Below are positions 10,266 to 21,119 of a stretch of DNA of 64,000 bases, piece by piece (within the stretch, counting starts at the first letter, position 1; each line of letters begins with the position of its first letter). This stretch comes from Aplectana chamaeleonis (lineage: Eukaryota; Nematoda; Chromadorea; Rhabditida; Cosmocercidae): positions 1,190,501-1,254,500 of the forward strand of contig JAPDOI010000176.1 of NCBI GenBank assembly GCA_029168955.1. The letters are read 5' to 3'. The notes below the pieces were generated by a model, which did no database searches, was not told where the DNA came from, and saw only the letters and a program-made list of their open reading frames with translations. Made by a program: the position numbers and the translations under genes.

Positions 10266-10974
10266 TCTTGTGAGGAGAAGTAGGCACTCATTGGAAAGAC
10301 GGCTAGCCCTTGCAATCCACTATATAAATGGGCACGAAAAGTATTTAAGACTCTGCGGCGTCGAATGCGCTGCGCATCTCAATAAGGGAGCCAAATCTTC
10401 ATCTTTATCTCAAAGTCGTTACCTTACCCAGAGGCTCGCCGCTGATGAACTCCTCAGAAGGTATGCGATGCAGTCAACTGGCGCGAAGATTACACTGCTA
10501 TTGAATGCAAACATTAATGAGCCATTGATACTTCTGAACGCTCGCTATTCATACCCGCACTGGCGCTGCGTCTGAGTATGATTACTTTCTGAACGTGGGC
10601 AGGGACAAAGAATACTCCGGCTCCACCGCTTTAGTACAGTGGGATCAAGTTGGCCCCCAGCTGTGCCATGCACGCAAACTCTAAATACGTGTGCCAACTC
10701 ATTGCACCGGATGTTGGTACAGAATCCAAATAAGATGAAGCGTGAAGAAATTGATGGCGAGGCTATAAGGCAGATGGTAAACTATCACAGAGGTACGACC
10801 GGCCCACACCCGTAGAGCGAGTGGCGCGCCAGGTTATTTATACTCGAACGTCTCAGCCGCACGGTACGCGCGCTCCTTTCGGGTGCTGAGGAGTGTTACC
10901 GTGTTCAATTTGGCAGTTATAATAAAATCAGTGGTAAAATATGTACACTAGGGAAGGGAAAGTTCGCCCCGACT
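10266..10974. other. No supported gene; 101-codon open frame at 10270-10575
   Basis: The frame begins MRRSRHSLERRLALA. It directly follows the SINE-like copy and has no splice, homology or polyA support. The remainder is featureless. Confidence 0.3.
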
Positions 10975-11140
10975 GCATCTATCCTCCGTTCCAAGTGAAA
11001 TTTATTTCCGTTCATCGCGTGCGTCTGCGCGAATACGCTGCGTCCCCTTCTCCCTACACTTTCTCACTCTCTCTACCCTCGCTCCGCACAAGCGGGCGAG
11101 GGAACAGAGTGAAATTGGTTTGGAACCAGATGATAGGTAC
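10975..11140. repeat. Dispersed repeat K, copy 1
   Basis: ATTTATTTCCGTTCATCGCG, GCGTCTGCGCG, CACTTTCTCACTCTCTCTAC and CACAAGCGGGCGAG match the region 19732-19890 in order and spacing. No termini are seen. An open frame crosses it but the similarity extends beyond any clear coding signal. Confidence 0.65.
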
Positions 11141-11757
11141 TCTTTCCGCACGCATGTTGCACGTCTCATCGAATAATCGAGCTTTTATTGTCTGGGGAAA
11201 GGAAGGTTGGAGAAACATTCGTCATCTCTTCGCACCTATGATCTGCTCTTCTTGGGCGTCTATAACTCTTGCTTTAGCCGGCTGTCGGGTCTTGAAAATT
11301 AAAAATTATCCTTTGAAAGTGTATGAAAAAGTTCTGTGCTGTGAAAAATATCATTTAGTGTACGCTGAACACCCATCATTGATTTCAAAAAATTTTCTGT
11401 TTTCTGTCCGTTTTTGGAGATTGTTTTTCTCTTTTTCGTTTTCTGTCGAACTGGATTCTCTGTTTCCAAAAAAAAAAATTCCACAAAGCCTTGATTCCGA
11501 CATATCCTCTGTAAGGAATCCAAATTCTCGTCACTCGTGGCGCGTGCGGCGGGCGCGATGCTGCAGTCTCCGTCTGCCCTCAACTCTCGCGCTGTGTATG
11601 ACCCCCGCTAAGAATAAGAACGCGCAAAAACCAAGAGAATTCCGAGTCTTTACTGTTTACAGCATAAATCATTGGGTTCGACAGCTCATACTCGTAATTA
11701 AAGTTTTTGTGAAGCTGGTTCCCAGGCGATCACATTAACAGTAGGGTTCCTCAGCTT
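11141..11757. other. No supported gene; long chance-like open frame
   Basis: This is the second half of an open frame of 265 codons (10941-11738), with no domain and low-complexity T-rich sequence (11386-11480). GCGTGCGGCGGGCGCG near 11541 is GC-rich. No element ends were recognised apart from the TTTTCTG motifs. Confidence 0.3.
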
Positions 11758-12121
11758 CATTGTAGTTGATGATAATATGTACAAAAAGAAGCTGTTGCGC
11801 GAAGAGAAGTATGATTCATTCTTCTTGCCCGCATCGTTTCGGTTTATCCACCCTTCACCAGACAACTATAAAAACAACATCAATATACGTCAAATTGAGC
11901 AGCATTCGAAGTGTTTTAGAGCGTGATAACGCTTAGGTGCGCTCACTTGTGCGTTCTAACTCGCTAAAACACATCGAACGCTGCTCAATTTGACGTGCAC
12001 TGAAGTTGTTTTTATAGTTGTCTGATGAAGGGTTGATCATTCTAAGCGTCGCGGACAAGGAGAATAAATCATACTTCTTTTTTGCACAAAAGCTTCTTTA
12101 CCTATTATCATCAATCGTATT
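11758..12121. mobile_element. Foldback element, 364 bp
   Basis: Two ~170-bp arms are inverted repeats of each other. The outer parts are TAGTTGATGATAATA and TATTATCATCAATCGTA. The inner parts are ACAACTATAAAAACAACATC, and CGTCAAATTGAGCAGC against GCTGCTCAATTTGACG. The loop around 11930-11955 is short. No coding frame is supported. It is a typical MITE/foldback structure; the target duplication is unclear. Confidence 0.85.
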
Positions 12122-12293
12122 GACGTTCTTTGCAGTGCTTGGGATCTAGGAAGAAGTGCTATGAACTGATTTTGAAATTCTGTTACTCAAACCACGCTGA
12201 GGGAAGCTTCGGGCTGAAAAGCGGCGTTCAGAGTTTAATCGCGGAGCGAAGACGACTGCGGTATAAATTAACGGGATTTTTTATTAAAGGCAG

Positions 12294-12739
12294 TGCTCAC
12301 GATAAATTTCAATTCCGATATCTCCACGGTTTACGGAAGGTCTGGTGCCCTATATAGCAAGGCATGCTTAAAAAGGACACGAAAGACGCGTTTTTGAGCC
12401 AAAATAGGCCCTATCGTGTTTACGTTGATTTTTAAGCGTGGAGGAATTGACCGCTATGAAGGATGATACCTATCAGTGCAATGAAGCGATCAGCTCACTT
12501 ATCAGCGCTTCCTTGACTTGATCATTCCTGTAATCTGAGTCTTCATTTGTTCATTTCTAGGGGCGGATCTGGGGCACGGGGCGTGCCTGGGGCACCAAAA
12601 CGCTTGTTTGCAGCCATTATTTTGCCGCTCCTGGCTCGTTTTCTACCATTCTTTCGACAGTGGGGGTCTAGGATCCCTCTCGCCCATCATTTCACTGTGG
12701 AAAGTCAACGAGGATGATCATCGTGAACGCTGCCTTTAA
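12294..12739 (+). mobile_element. TTAA family A, copy 1 (full length)
   Basis: TTAAAGGCAGTGCTCACGAT at the left is answered by ATCGTGAACGCTGCCTTTAA at the right, both including a flanking TTAA. The interior (GATATCTCCACGGTTTA, GGAGGAATTGACCGCTATG, CGCTCCTGGCTCGTTTTCTA) is shared with 60576-61029, 62173-62627 and the truncated copy at 25959-26290. It is non-autonomous. The TTAA flanks resemble piggyBac-type target choice and the palindromic TTAA families of nematodes. Confidence 0.9.
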
Positions 12740-13689
12740 CTTAACCAAATCTGACAATGAAATTATGTAACAAACAAAATAGGACCCTTTCTACTTAAAC
12801 AGACACGAAGAGCTGTTGCTAGCCTCACTCAAAATTTTGCTGACTTGTCCACGCGGGATTTCGTACGTACGCATGTGCGCGTAGTTGTGCAGCGTTCGCG
12901 AAACGCTCCCACCTGAATTCCTCCGCCACACGATTTTTGCGCCGCAGTGACATGTGCCATCGCTCGCACCAGAATTCTAATTTATTTGTTCATGTTTTGC
13001 TTAGCTACAGTACCGCCCGTAAGTTTAGTCAAAACGCATGCGAAGAAGCTTCCTTGCGTTTTGAGCGCTCTTTTACGATAACTGGCTCCAGACTCACTTT
13101 CTTTAGAATCTAAAACGGATTTAAGTGGATTCTTGGAGGCGATGCCATCGCACTAGCAATGAATGCCAGGGTTCAAAGTTGAATAAACAGTTTTTAATGA
13201 TGGTTTCATTGTACAAAACGCATATGCATACCGTATGCAAATACTGTACCATTTGCAAAATTCACTGCTGTAATCGGATGGGCTTTATGAAGAGAGGAGT
13301 CTACCGAACACTTCAGAGTTCCTTTCAAGCATGTCTACGAAAGTTGTAATTTTTAGGCGATTCGGCGTTATGGATGTCCAGCCATAGTGGGCCGTGAAAG
13401 CGTGTATTCAGACCAAGTAAAATGCATAATATTAATCAGAAAATAATGTATCGCTTCCTGTTTTTCATTTAAGTAGTGTGTATGTTTTACGCAAGATTAT
13501 CCGAATTTTTGAAAAATATGGTGAAAATACGTTTTTGGAATAAGGGCTGAAAATTTATAGTTCATATTTCTTTAACCGTTTGATTTATCGTATTGAGTGG
13601 GTTCCAAAAATGATCTCAACATCCTATTCGGACCATTCTGGAGCGAGCGATGTGCGATGACGGAATTTTCGCAAAAAAAACTTTGCCCT
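12740..13689. other. No gene seen
   Basis: Unique-looking non-coding sequence. A 74-codon plus frame at 13125-13349, rich in Cys and His near its centre, is unsupported by splice sites or homology. Confidence 0.35.
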
Positions 13690-13850
13690 CTTTCTCGTTT
13701 AGATGAGTCCGGGTGGAGCAAGCAGCGGAGCGGTCGGTCATGGCCAAATAGAACACTAAGAAGAAGAATCCGACATGAATAACTCGGTTACGCTTACATC
13801 GACAGGCTCGAAATGAAGTGGTAGGCTATACATGAGGAGACTTCACAATT
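13690..13850. repeat. Dispersed repeat J, copy 1
   Basis: GATGAGTCCGGGTGGAGC, GGAGCGGTCGGTCATGG, ACATGAATAACTCGGTTACG and CATCGACAGGCTCGAAATGA match 19494-19640 in order. Part of the motif (GTCGGTCATGGCGAAATATA) also occurs near 40679. No terminal inverted repeats were found. Confidence 0.65.
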
Positions 13851-14700
13851 GAATGAACCACTTCGGAAAATGCTAGAAAAAATGGGTGTCCAAACCTGTC
13901 CAGGGGATCAGAAACATAAACACAACTTTGCTCCCAGATCACTAAAATGTTTGTAACGAGTTGATCGAATTGGAATCCCCGGACAGAATCTCTGACATTC
14001 TCTGAGTCACAAGCATGCCAATGCGAACCGGAAAAATGGACTGAAATGTGCTGCACATGTCCACGGAAAATCATGGATCACTTTGAACATTTTTGGGCTG
14101 TTAGTTATGATATCACATTTGAGAGAAATCGAGGGAAGGGTGCAAAAAGCCGAGAATGTGGAAATTGTAGAAACCACATGGGCGCGTTCGAAAATGTGAA
14201 AGAACCAGAGGGTAGATTTCGATCAGCAGGGAGAACCCCTGAAATTTTAACTATCGCCATAGTAAACTCTCAGACTAATTTGAGCGCCCCCAGATTTTTA
14301 GCCAGATTCATATTTCCCTTCAACACACGAGAGGTTGAGAAGTCATTCAACGCTCGTATGGTTTGTATCCTATCTCTAGGAAGCCGCGATGCAGCTAGTA
14401 TCTCGCTATCTTGGGAGCGGAGTGGTTGTTTCTCCATTTCTACCACTGTTTTCTCTGAAAAAACAGTTTGACTTCTATGGCAATGCTATCATGACAGCGT
14501 CGCGGCGTACATCTGGAGATTGACGATCATTACACAATCAACAGGAGAAACCACATGATAGAGTGACTTCATAGGCAATTGAGAGCAGTCTAGGCTGACA
14601 TGTTAAGCAGAGCGTTTCCCCACATTTCGAGCTGGTCTACGTGGTCCACGTAACGGTCGGTGATAGAGAAATACAAGTTGTTTACGGGAATATAACCTGT
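13851..14700. other. No supported gene; 141-codon open frame at 14046-14471
   Basis: The frame (MCCTCPRKIMDHFEHFW start) contains a Cys-rich stretch SRECGNCRNH but no complete zinc-finger spacing and no splice support. The sequence near 14490-14510 (GCGTCGCGGCG) resembles 19702-19712, suggesting an eroded relative of the J/K repeat region. Confidence 0.3.
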
Positions 14701-14711
14701 CTCACCGCTTC

Positions 14712-14951
14712 ATGGCTCTCGTTGACCACGTGGATCGGCTTTCAATGTCGGAGAAACTATTGGTTCTTGAAAGAAGGACTTCTTCGAAATTTCCTCGAAA
14801 CATTCAATTTCCTTGCGCCTACTTTGTAATTTTGGCGCAACAGGATTTGAAGCGTACGCAAGTAAGTAAATCTAATATAGCAGTGGATTATTCTACCCGT
14901 TATGACGCTGCTCTTTCTCGTGCTAGATGGCTGGCGGAGGGCACGCCTCTC
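14712..14951 (+). pseudogene. Possible gene fragment with a GTAAGT donor, next to an F element
   Basis: An ATG at 14712 opens MALVDHVDRLSMSEKLLVLE, which has coding-like composition and runs to a consensus GTAAGT donor after CGTACGCAA (exon end 14861). A 65-bp intron would end TCTCGTGCTAG (14926). The next exon continues in phase as MAGGGHASPKA, then runs directly into the TTAA-type element at 14952, where the frame ends. I read this as a host or transposon gene fragment truncated by the element. No family was recognised, and a chance arrangement is possible. Confidence 0.3.
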
Positions 14952-15520
14952 CTAAAGCCAACGTCCACACGATAAAAAACCGTATTCTAGATTTCGATGT
15001 TTTGAGTGGGTAACTCCACTAAGTAGGGGTTACTAAGGGAAAGTTCCCACAGATCACTTAAATACCAGAGAGGAACTGTTTAAAGAAATCTTAGAATTTT
15101 CATTAATGTATGCCATCTGGTGTGTTTCGGAAGACTGCAGACAAAGCGTCAAACCTGGCGTCGGAAATGGTTTTCCCTGCTTGGAGATTCTTAGATAAAT
15201 GACTGTGATCTCAGTTTATCGTGCCAAATGCTCTTTTAGAATAAGATGGGCCAATGCACTTGCACTGATGTTAGAACTTTTCGCGATCAAGAGTAGTGAA
15301 AAATTCCGTGCCTGTTTCTGTAGTGGAACGAACGCATGACAACTGTTATATGACGTGGGGGGGGGTGATTCAATGGGTTGGCTTGTTCATGAGATTTTCA
15401 CCCGCTTCGTGAACGATTTTCGTCGTCTTTCCGTTTTTTCTCTTCTTACTCAAGACCGAAAGCTTGTGTTTTCAAACGAGACTAAACGAGCAACTCTTCC
15501 ATTGTGAACACTGCCTTTAG
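14952..15520. mobile_element. TTAA family F, copy 1 (full length, 569 bp)
   Basis: The left end CTAAAGCCAACGTCCACACG and the right end TTGTGAACACTGCCTTTAG are degraded versions of the TTAAAGGCAGTGTTCACGAT terminus. Interior blocks CAACTGTTATATGACGTGGG, GAGATTTTCACCCGCTTC and GTGTGTTTCGGAAGACTGCA recur in order at 41391-41915. No coding frame. Confidence 0.75.
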
Positions 15521-16708
15521 CCTCTTCCAGGGTGGCACCATCGCAGACTGAACCGTTCTGTCCCGTCTCTAGTGATAATGAGACTAACTCTCCCTTGTGA
15601 ACTTACGCCGTTCTGCGCCGCCCTAGTGTATCGGCTGCATACTAATCGAATATGCAGTCGCATGCTGCCGGCTCAGTCCGACCACAACGGGGGGATGTTC
15701 CACATATGTAGGCAAGGCATTGCACTTATATTGACCGGGACGGCCACGGCCGGACCAGGGCGAACCAAGTGGGCTCGGTTCTGTCACATTGGGGGGGGGA
15801 CTTTTCGTTGTCAATGAGCAATGTATTACATGCGTATTGACAGGGACGGCCAAGGTCGGCACAGGCGTGCTCAGTCCGTTCACAAAGGGTGAATTTTTTC
15901 TGCGCGATTCGCGTGATCCAGATGCTTATCGACCGGAGAGCCTAGGGTCTGCGGCTCCACAAGCCTACCGCGAAGCGTGTTCTTCGTTCCTCGAACCTAC
16001 GTCAGCGAGAGGTTCACAGGTTCACGGTGCTAAGTATTCTCTGAGGATTTTTTCAGAAAAATCATATAGTTGTTGTAATTTTTTCCATTATTCCCTGATC
16101 ACCTTCTCTCTTCCCTTCTCTAAACAAACATAAGGAATTCTGTCGTTGGGCTAGAGTCATGGATCATGCAGTAGAGTTCAGCAAACGTCGGTTCCTGAGG
16201 GAGAGGCCACCGCATTTGGAATGCCAGATTCTCGCATTTCATAAAACGCGAGTTTCCTGGAGCATTCAACACATTCAGTGCATTCACAGAAGGGTCCTGC
16301 CCAGGGTCCATGAGGCCTTTAGCAAGGATCGCAAAATACTTGCGACCCCCTCGGTGATCAGTCAGAGCCCAAACGTATTGGAATTTGTAACGAATCCCCC
16401 CCCCCCCAAAAAAAAAGAAACTAGGCATTACGATAGGCTGTTTTTATGAAAAAATCAGCCAGAAAAGAACTCCTGTCTCTGCGAGCTTCGCAACTGAAGA
16501 TCGCGGACCCATGGTTGCGGCAGGCTGGAGATTTTAGGCAGGTTACCGCTATGTTCGCGGCTGGTTTGTGACAGGTTCTATCAGAGTACCTGCCTAGGAT
16601 CTTCAATCGAACACCTGGGCAATGAGATTCGGAACAGGAAATATCGATCAGAAAGTGCACTAAGCAGCACCAGAAAAAATCCGTTATTCCGTTGACACAA
16701 CGTCACCA
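15521..16708. other. No supported gene; weak ~110-bp direct repeat near 15665-15890
   Basis: Two similar blocks (TTGACCGGGACGGCCACGG and TTGACAGGGACGGCCAAGG) each follow a G run (GGGGGGA and GGGGGGGGGA). Homopolymers C10 and A9 adjoin near 16398-16416. Open frames here (up to 114 codons) have no support. Confidence 0.35.
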
Positions 16709-16954
16709 ATGGTAAAAAAACAACGCGAATGCAGAAGTGTTGCCGGACTCGGACAATCTGTGAATGGGCGCACTTTCGTTGTATTAGTATATGAGAACAA
16801 CTGTTATCAGTTAATTAGACCTCCCAGGGGCGGAACAGTGGTCATATTCACGGCAGCACACGCATATCGCATTTCTTGTGGTGCATCAGACAACGGTTTG
16901 ACATCTGCTTATCAGTATTATGCGGTTTGCATCCTTATTGGTCCAAATAGTTAA
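16709..16954 (+). CDS. Uncharacterised open frame, weak candidate
   Basis: An 81-codon frame with fairly protein-like composition (NGRTFVVLVYENNCYQL, TAAHAYRISCGASDNG). No strong splice sites, signal peptide, domain or polyA signal was identified, so chance opening is a serious alternative. Confidence 0.15.
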   Translation: MVKKQRECRSVAGLGQSVNGRTFVVLVYENNCYQLIRPPRGGTVVIFTAAHAYRISCGASDNGLTSAYQYYAVCILIGPNS

Positions 16955-17340
16955 CGTTGATCTCGGTTTGAGTTGCGGATCTAACTCTTCAGGCTAGTAT
17001 CTCAATTCTATATTTTTAGAAAAAATTGTGGCTATGTAAGATCAGATGTAGACAAATTCAGACTAATTGAAAAAAGATTTGGGAGGGACTATAAAATAAC
17101 GCCACGACCCGGATGCCATTCGATTCACGCAGTGCCATCGATTCAACACGTGACTGATGGCACCAACTTTAAAACGTATGTAGGTATTGCTGTGAAAACG
17201 AATCGGAGTTGTAATTGAAGTTTCTCAAGAGTGTACTGAGACCTTGCGTTCCCTATGAAGAGTTGACGCAAAGTCGGTGCGCTAATATTATACCATACGT
17301 GCACCGAGTTTACGCCAGTGCACAATAAGGAACGCAAAGC
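16955..17340. other. No gene seen
   Basis: Non-coding stretch left of the hAT-like element. Nothing recognised. Confidence 0.35.
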
Positions 17341-17348
17341 ATCAGTAC

Positions 17349-18103
17349 CAGGGATGTGCGTAATAGAAATTTTGTAACTCGTTAGTCGTTAGTCGTTTAA
17401 CCGACCAAAACCCTCGTTAGTCGTTAATCGTTAGTCGTAAAAAATCTAGGCTTTGAAAACAAGCACAGTTGAGGCAGAAAAAAGCCCTAATGAATAGACA
17501 AAAAGGAAGGCCTGAGGAGATGTTTGTTTTCCGAAACATTCATGGCCGTTAAAGACACAAATAATTCCTTGTTAGAGAACCAACTTCAAACTGCAAACCT
17601 ATGTAAACATAATTTAAAACATGCACGAAAGCCTAATACTCGGGTGTGTGCTTATCGAATTTTGTCATTTTTCGGTAAGAAAAGAAACAATATGGGAAAC
17701 CGTAAAAATCTTGAACCCTACTTTTTTACAGCGCAAAGCTGGCCGTAGTGAGTGAACCATAAAGTCGCGCGAGCGACACGAGGTCGCATAAATGCTGCGT
17801 CTAATCTTGCACAACGTTCGGTTGGGGTTTTGATGTGCAGTGTCGGTGGAAATAATAAGTACTGGAAGCTATGGCTCTTTTGTACCATTCACCTGGAACA
17901 ACCAACAGGGCAATATGTATCAATCCTGGTGTAAGCCTTGGGTTGGAGCGCGATTTGAGTGACTATTGGCTTTCTAACGAATTTTGGGATTGCTTACGAA
18001 AATAATTTTAATTTCGTTATTCGTTAGTCGTTAATCGTAACACCCAAAAAGCCCGATAGTCGTTAAATTCGTTAGTCGTTAGTCGTAATGACGCACATCC
18101 CTG
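17349..18103. mobile_element. hAT-like non-autonomous element with TTAGTCG arrays, 755 bp
   Basis: The ends are inverted copies: CAGGGATGTGCGTAAT and ATGACGCACATCCCTG. Just inside both ends are tandem TTAGTCG units (17381-17440 and 18020-18090). The flanks ATCAGTAC (17341-17348) and ATTCAGTAC (18104-18112) are a near-identical 8-bp duplication with one extra base. CAGGG ends plus an 8-bp duplication indicate the hAT superfamily. The interior has no transposase frame. Confidence 0.8.
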
Positions 18104-18112
18104 ATTCAGTAC

Positions 18113-18821
18113 GATCCCTCCCCACTGTAAGTGCTGGGAGACCTGCAGTTTTCCCGATGACGGCCAAGCTCGTCGTGCCGCGGCCAAATTCGGACGAGCT
18201 TCCCTAACCGTGGTTATTACAATTGGAGCACGTGATCGTCTTTTTACTTTTTTATTAATGCGAAAACTTCTTCCGTTTGAGACTTCGTTGGGATTTTCTA
18301 GGAAAGTTTCAAAACTGACCAGTTTGTCTTAAAGATTAAGTACCAACGTCCGGGATAATTAGTACGGCGGAAAAGGTCTTTATGTAGAAAGTACTTATTC
18401 CTCGTATCGATAAAGGTGGAACTGATTACGAAAATGCTAGAAGAAATTTATGAAAAAAAAACAAGTAGAAGAACATTCGAAACGGTCCTAATTTTTCGGG
18501 AGATCAGCAGATCTCCCGATATTAGTCTGGTAATTGTCAAAATCTTCAGGTGAACGCTCAAGCGCTCTGATTGTAACGCTTTATCGTTATCGGAGAACAT
18601 TGCTTTTCGCGTCCTTTCACAGCGCACGGCGGACTCGCCGGGAGAACTGCAGTACACCCCGAAAAAGTGAGGAGACTACTTGGTCCTGGCATGATTCAGT
18701 TTTGTCCTAACATGATTATCATCGTGTCGCGTGATTCAACAACAGTAGTTCAAAATTGCGGACCGGAATTTGGCTCCGAGAACGACAGTATGGTCCGTTG
18801 GCTTCGATCAGGAAGCACCAC
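18113..18821. other. No gene seen; short hairpin at 18498-18517
   Basis: CGGGAGATCAGCAGATCTCCCG (18497-18518) is a near-perfect inverted repeat. No supported coding sequence. Confidence 0.4.
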
Positions 18822-19309
18822 GTAAAGGCAGTGTTCACGATAATCTTCAATTTTGAGATTATTCGCGGTATTGATTAAGCGGCCCCCAGGGTAGAACTAA
18901 AATGACGTAGAAATTGAGAAAAAACGCACCAGAAGTGCTTAAAATCCTCATGTATCACCCCGCCTCTTAAGTATCACAGGAAAGTTTGTTGTGACAATGA
19001 AATCTTTTGTGGACCCGTCCTTTGCAATTCTATACTCTCTGTTGCCCCGTTCCTTCCTTAGGGCCCTAACTAATCCTGCTTTGCATAAAATATTCTTCTA
19101 TTTTCGATTGACCCAATTTTCTACACAACCACCATGAACATGTTCATCCAACTGGACAACTAGTCCATGTTATAGAATAATGTCACTGGATTACGACGTT
19201 TTGATGCGTTTGCCGCCGTTTCTTCGTAATTTTCGTAACACTTGGAGGCCATCGCATTGTTTTATGTCAAAAACTCGCGGACTAAAATCATCGTGAACAC
19301 TGCCTTTAA
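18822..19309. mobile_element. TTAA family B, single copy (488 bp)
   Basis: The left end GTAAAGGCAGTGTTCACGAT and right end ATCGTGAACACTGCCTTTAA match the common TTAA-type terminus, with one mutation in the left flank (GTAA). The interior does not match families A, C, D, E or F. No coding frame. Confidence 0.8.
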
Positions 19310-19493
19310 GCTCTGGTACATCCGTAGTGACCTGTCGATTTTGATTATCATCCGCAGCGGAGCGGTGAGCCTCGGGGAGGTATAACTAGTGAGAAGGAGG
19401 TTTCGACGAAAAAGCCACCGCTACGCGCTGTGATAATGGAAAACAGGAGCTCACTTGAACTGAAACAGAGTCTAGCTACATAAAGCCTAGCTT

Positions 19494-19640
19494 GCTCGGA
19501 TGAGTCCGGGCGGAGTGAACAGCGGATCGGTCGGTCGTGGCAAAATATAACAGCGATAAGGAGATGTTGACATGATAAGCCCAATAAGCTTTACTTCGAC
19601 CGGCTCAAAATGAGGGAGCTAGGCTATACGTATCACGTGC
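19494..19640. repeat. Dispersed repeat J, copy 2
   Basis: It matches 13690-13850 (GATGAGTCCGGGCGGAG, GATCGGTCGGTCGTGG, TTCGACCGGCTCAAAATGA). It lies about 90 bp left of repeat K copy 2, so J and K may be parts of one longer element whose other copies are split. Confidence 0.65.
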
Positions 19641-19731
19641 AAAATCTTTCGATTGATAGCTGTCACCCTTCGGTTTTTCCTCCTGCCACTTTTCCATCAG
19701 AAAGCGTCGCGGCATCTTAATTGAATGACAC

Positions 19732-19890
19732 TGACCACATCCTCTGTTTCCGAGTGAGATTTATTTCCGTTCATGTCGTGCGTCTGCGCGCGTTCGCTCG
19801 CTTTCGCTTCTCCCACACTTTCTTGCCGTCTCTACCCTCGCTTCACACAAGCGTGCGAGAGAAAACTTGGCTCGAAACAAAATAATATGT
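19732..19890. repeat. Dispersed repeat K, copy 2
   Basis: It matches 10975-11140 (GATTTATTTCCGTTCATG, GCGTCTGCGCGC, CTCTACCCTCGCTTCACAC). No terminal repeats are visible. Confidence 0.65.
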
Positions 19891-20082
19891 ATTACAGCCA
19901 TAGACCATTGTTAAACTTTGATCATTACATAATCAAACTATATTAATCAAGCAAACTTGTTCTGATTTAGAAATACGTAGAGCACATTTGTCGACTTCGA
20001 TATAACAGCAATATTTCAGGATTCAAACTGTATAGTATCAGTGCTGTTTCTGGGTCATTCTAATTATTCTAAATTCATTGGC

Positions 20083-20215
20083 AGAATGGCGAAAAGCGTA
20101 GCGTAGGGACGGGAGGCGTTTCTCTCACTACACATTATCGAGTTCGATCCCCGCCAAATGTGAATCAGGCGCCTTGACCCTCCAGAGACTGCAAATCAGT
20201 GCCATTTTAATAAGA
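20083..20215 (+). mobile_element. tRNA-derived SINE-like copy 2
   Basis: AGCGTAGCGTAGGGACGGG (box A-like) and GAGTTCGATCCCCGCC (good box B) are spaced as in a tRNA. No anticodon arm or acceptor stem closes. The downstream body matches the copy at 10139-10265. Confidence 0.55.
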
Positions 20216-20873
20216 ACATTTGAGGGCGTGATCCTGGGATCAACTGGTTTCGCGAAGTTTTTGTAAAGGCTCAAAAACGTGCAAACCTCTACGGTTACAT
20301 TGTTGCAAGCTCGGTGCAGCCAATTACGGACCTCAGACTACTCCCTATTTTTATTAACGTATAAAACGCATCCGAGCATAAGAGCAATATGATGGTCCTG
20401 TAGAAAATTTCGGGAGCGCCAATACATGAAAGATGCCTCGGGAGACTCATGATGAATCAGTCCCATTGCGTGATCTCTGATTCAGAACATTCTTTTAGTC
20501 ATGTATGATAACAAATGAAAGGTGAAGCTTCAGCAGCATCTGTGGTTTCTATCAGTTTTTTGCTTTTCGCCAAGAGGATATTAAGTTCGAAAGGAGAAGA
20601 GGCGAAAATCAGGACTATAATGAAAAAGGTATGAATTATGCGAGCCCCCCCCCCCCAGAACTGTTAGAGAGCTTTTCTTCAAGAGTTCCTAGTGTGAATT
20701 CATGCAACTGCTACTAACTCTACCTAGCACGAAGAAAACAAAATTCATAACTGCTAGACACTTCTCAACAATAAAGGCCAAGTGCTCATGGTGTTTTACC
20801 CAAGCATGAAGTTCAACATGCGACCTTTATGAGCTGACATTGAAAATGAGTTTGTGCGATTCAGGAGCAATAC
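20216..20873. other. No gene seen
   Basis: Featureless apart from a C10 run near 20646. No supported frame. Confidence 0.35.
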
Positions 20874-21119
20874 CTACGTATACATGTAACTTTTAATCAA
20901 CCGACAAACAAGTTCATCAGGAAGGGAACAGTGTTCGAAAGATCTTGCATGTAGATGAGAATTTTGTGCGACAACATCAGTGAAGGACATCGACATAGCG
21001 ACATTCCCCCCATCGAAGTACATTACACGTGCTGAAACAGAAGGCGGTAACCATTTGATGGGGACATTCTCAGTGAATATGACCAAGTGCACAATCAGAT
21101 TCGATTTTTGCCCATACAT
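20874..21119 (-). CDS. Uncharacterised open frame, weak exon candidate
   Basis: The 81-codon minus-strand frame includes ARVMYFDGGNVAMSMSF and HCSLPDELVCRLIKSYMYT, which look protein-like. An acceptor TTCTGTTTCAG lies inside it (about 21035), and a GTATTG donor-like site follows the end. No family was recognised. A decayed transposon frame is as likely as a host exon. Confidence 0.2.
   Translation of the reverse strand: MYGQKSNLIVHLVIFTENVPIKWLPPSVSARVMYFDGGNVAMSMSFTDVVAQNSHLHARSFEHCSLPDELVCRLIKSYMYT

Noticed and set aside
10941..11738. 265-codon plus-strand open frame
   Set aside because: No domain, no splice or polyA context, low-complexity T-rich second half, and the first part is dispersed repeat K.
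20083..20160. Functional tRNA gene
   Set aside because: Box B is good but no acceptor or anticodon stem closes, so it is called SINE-like instead.
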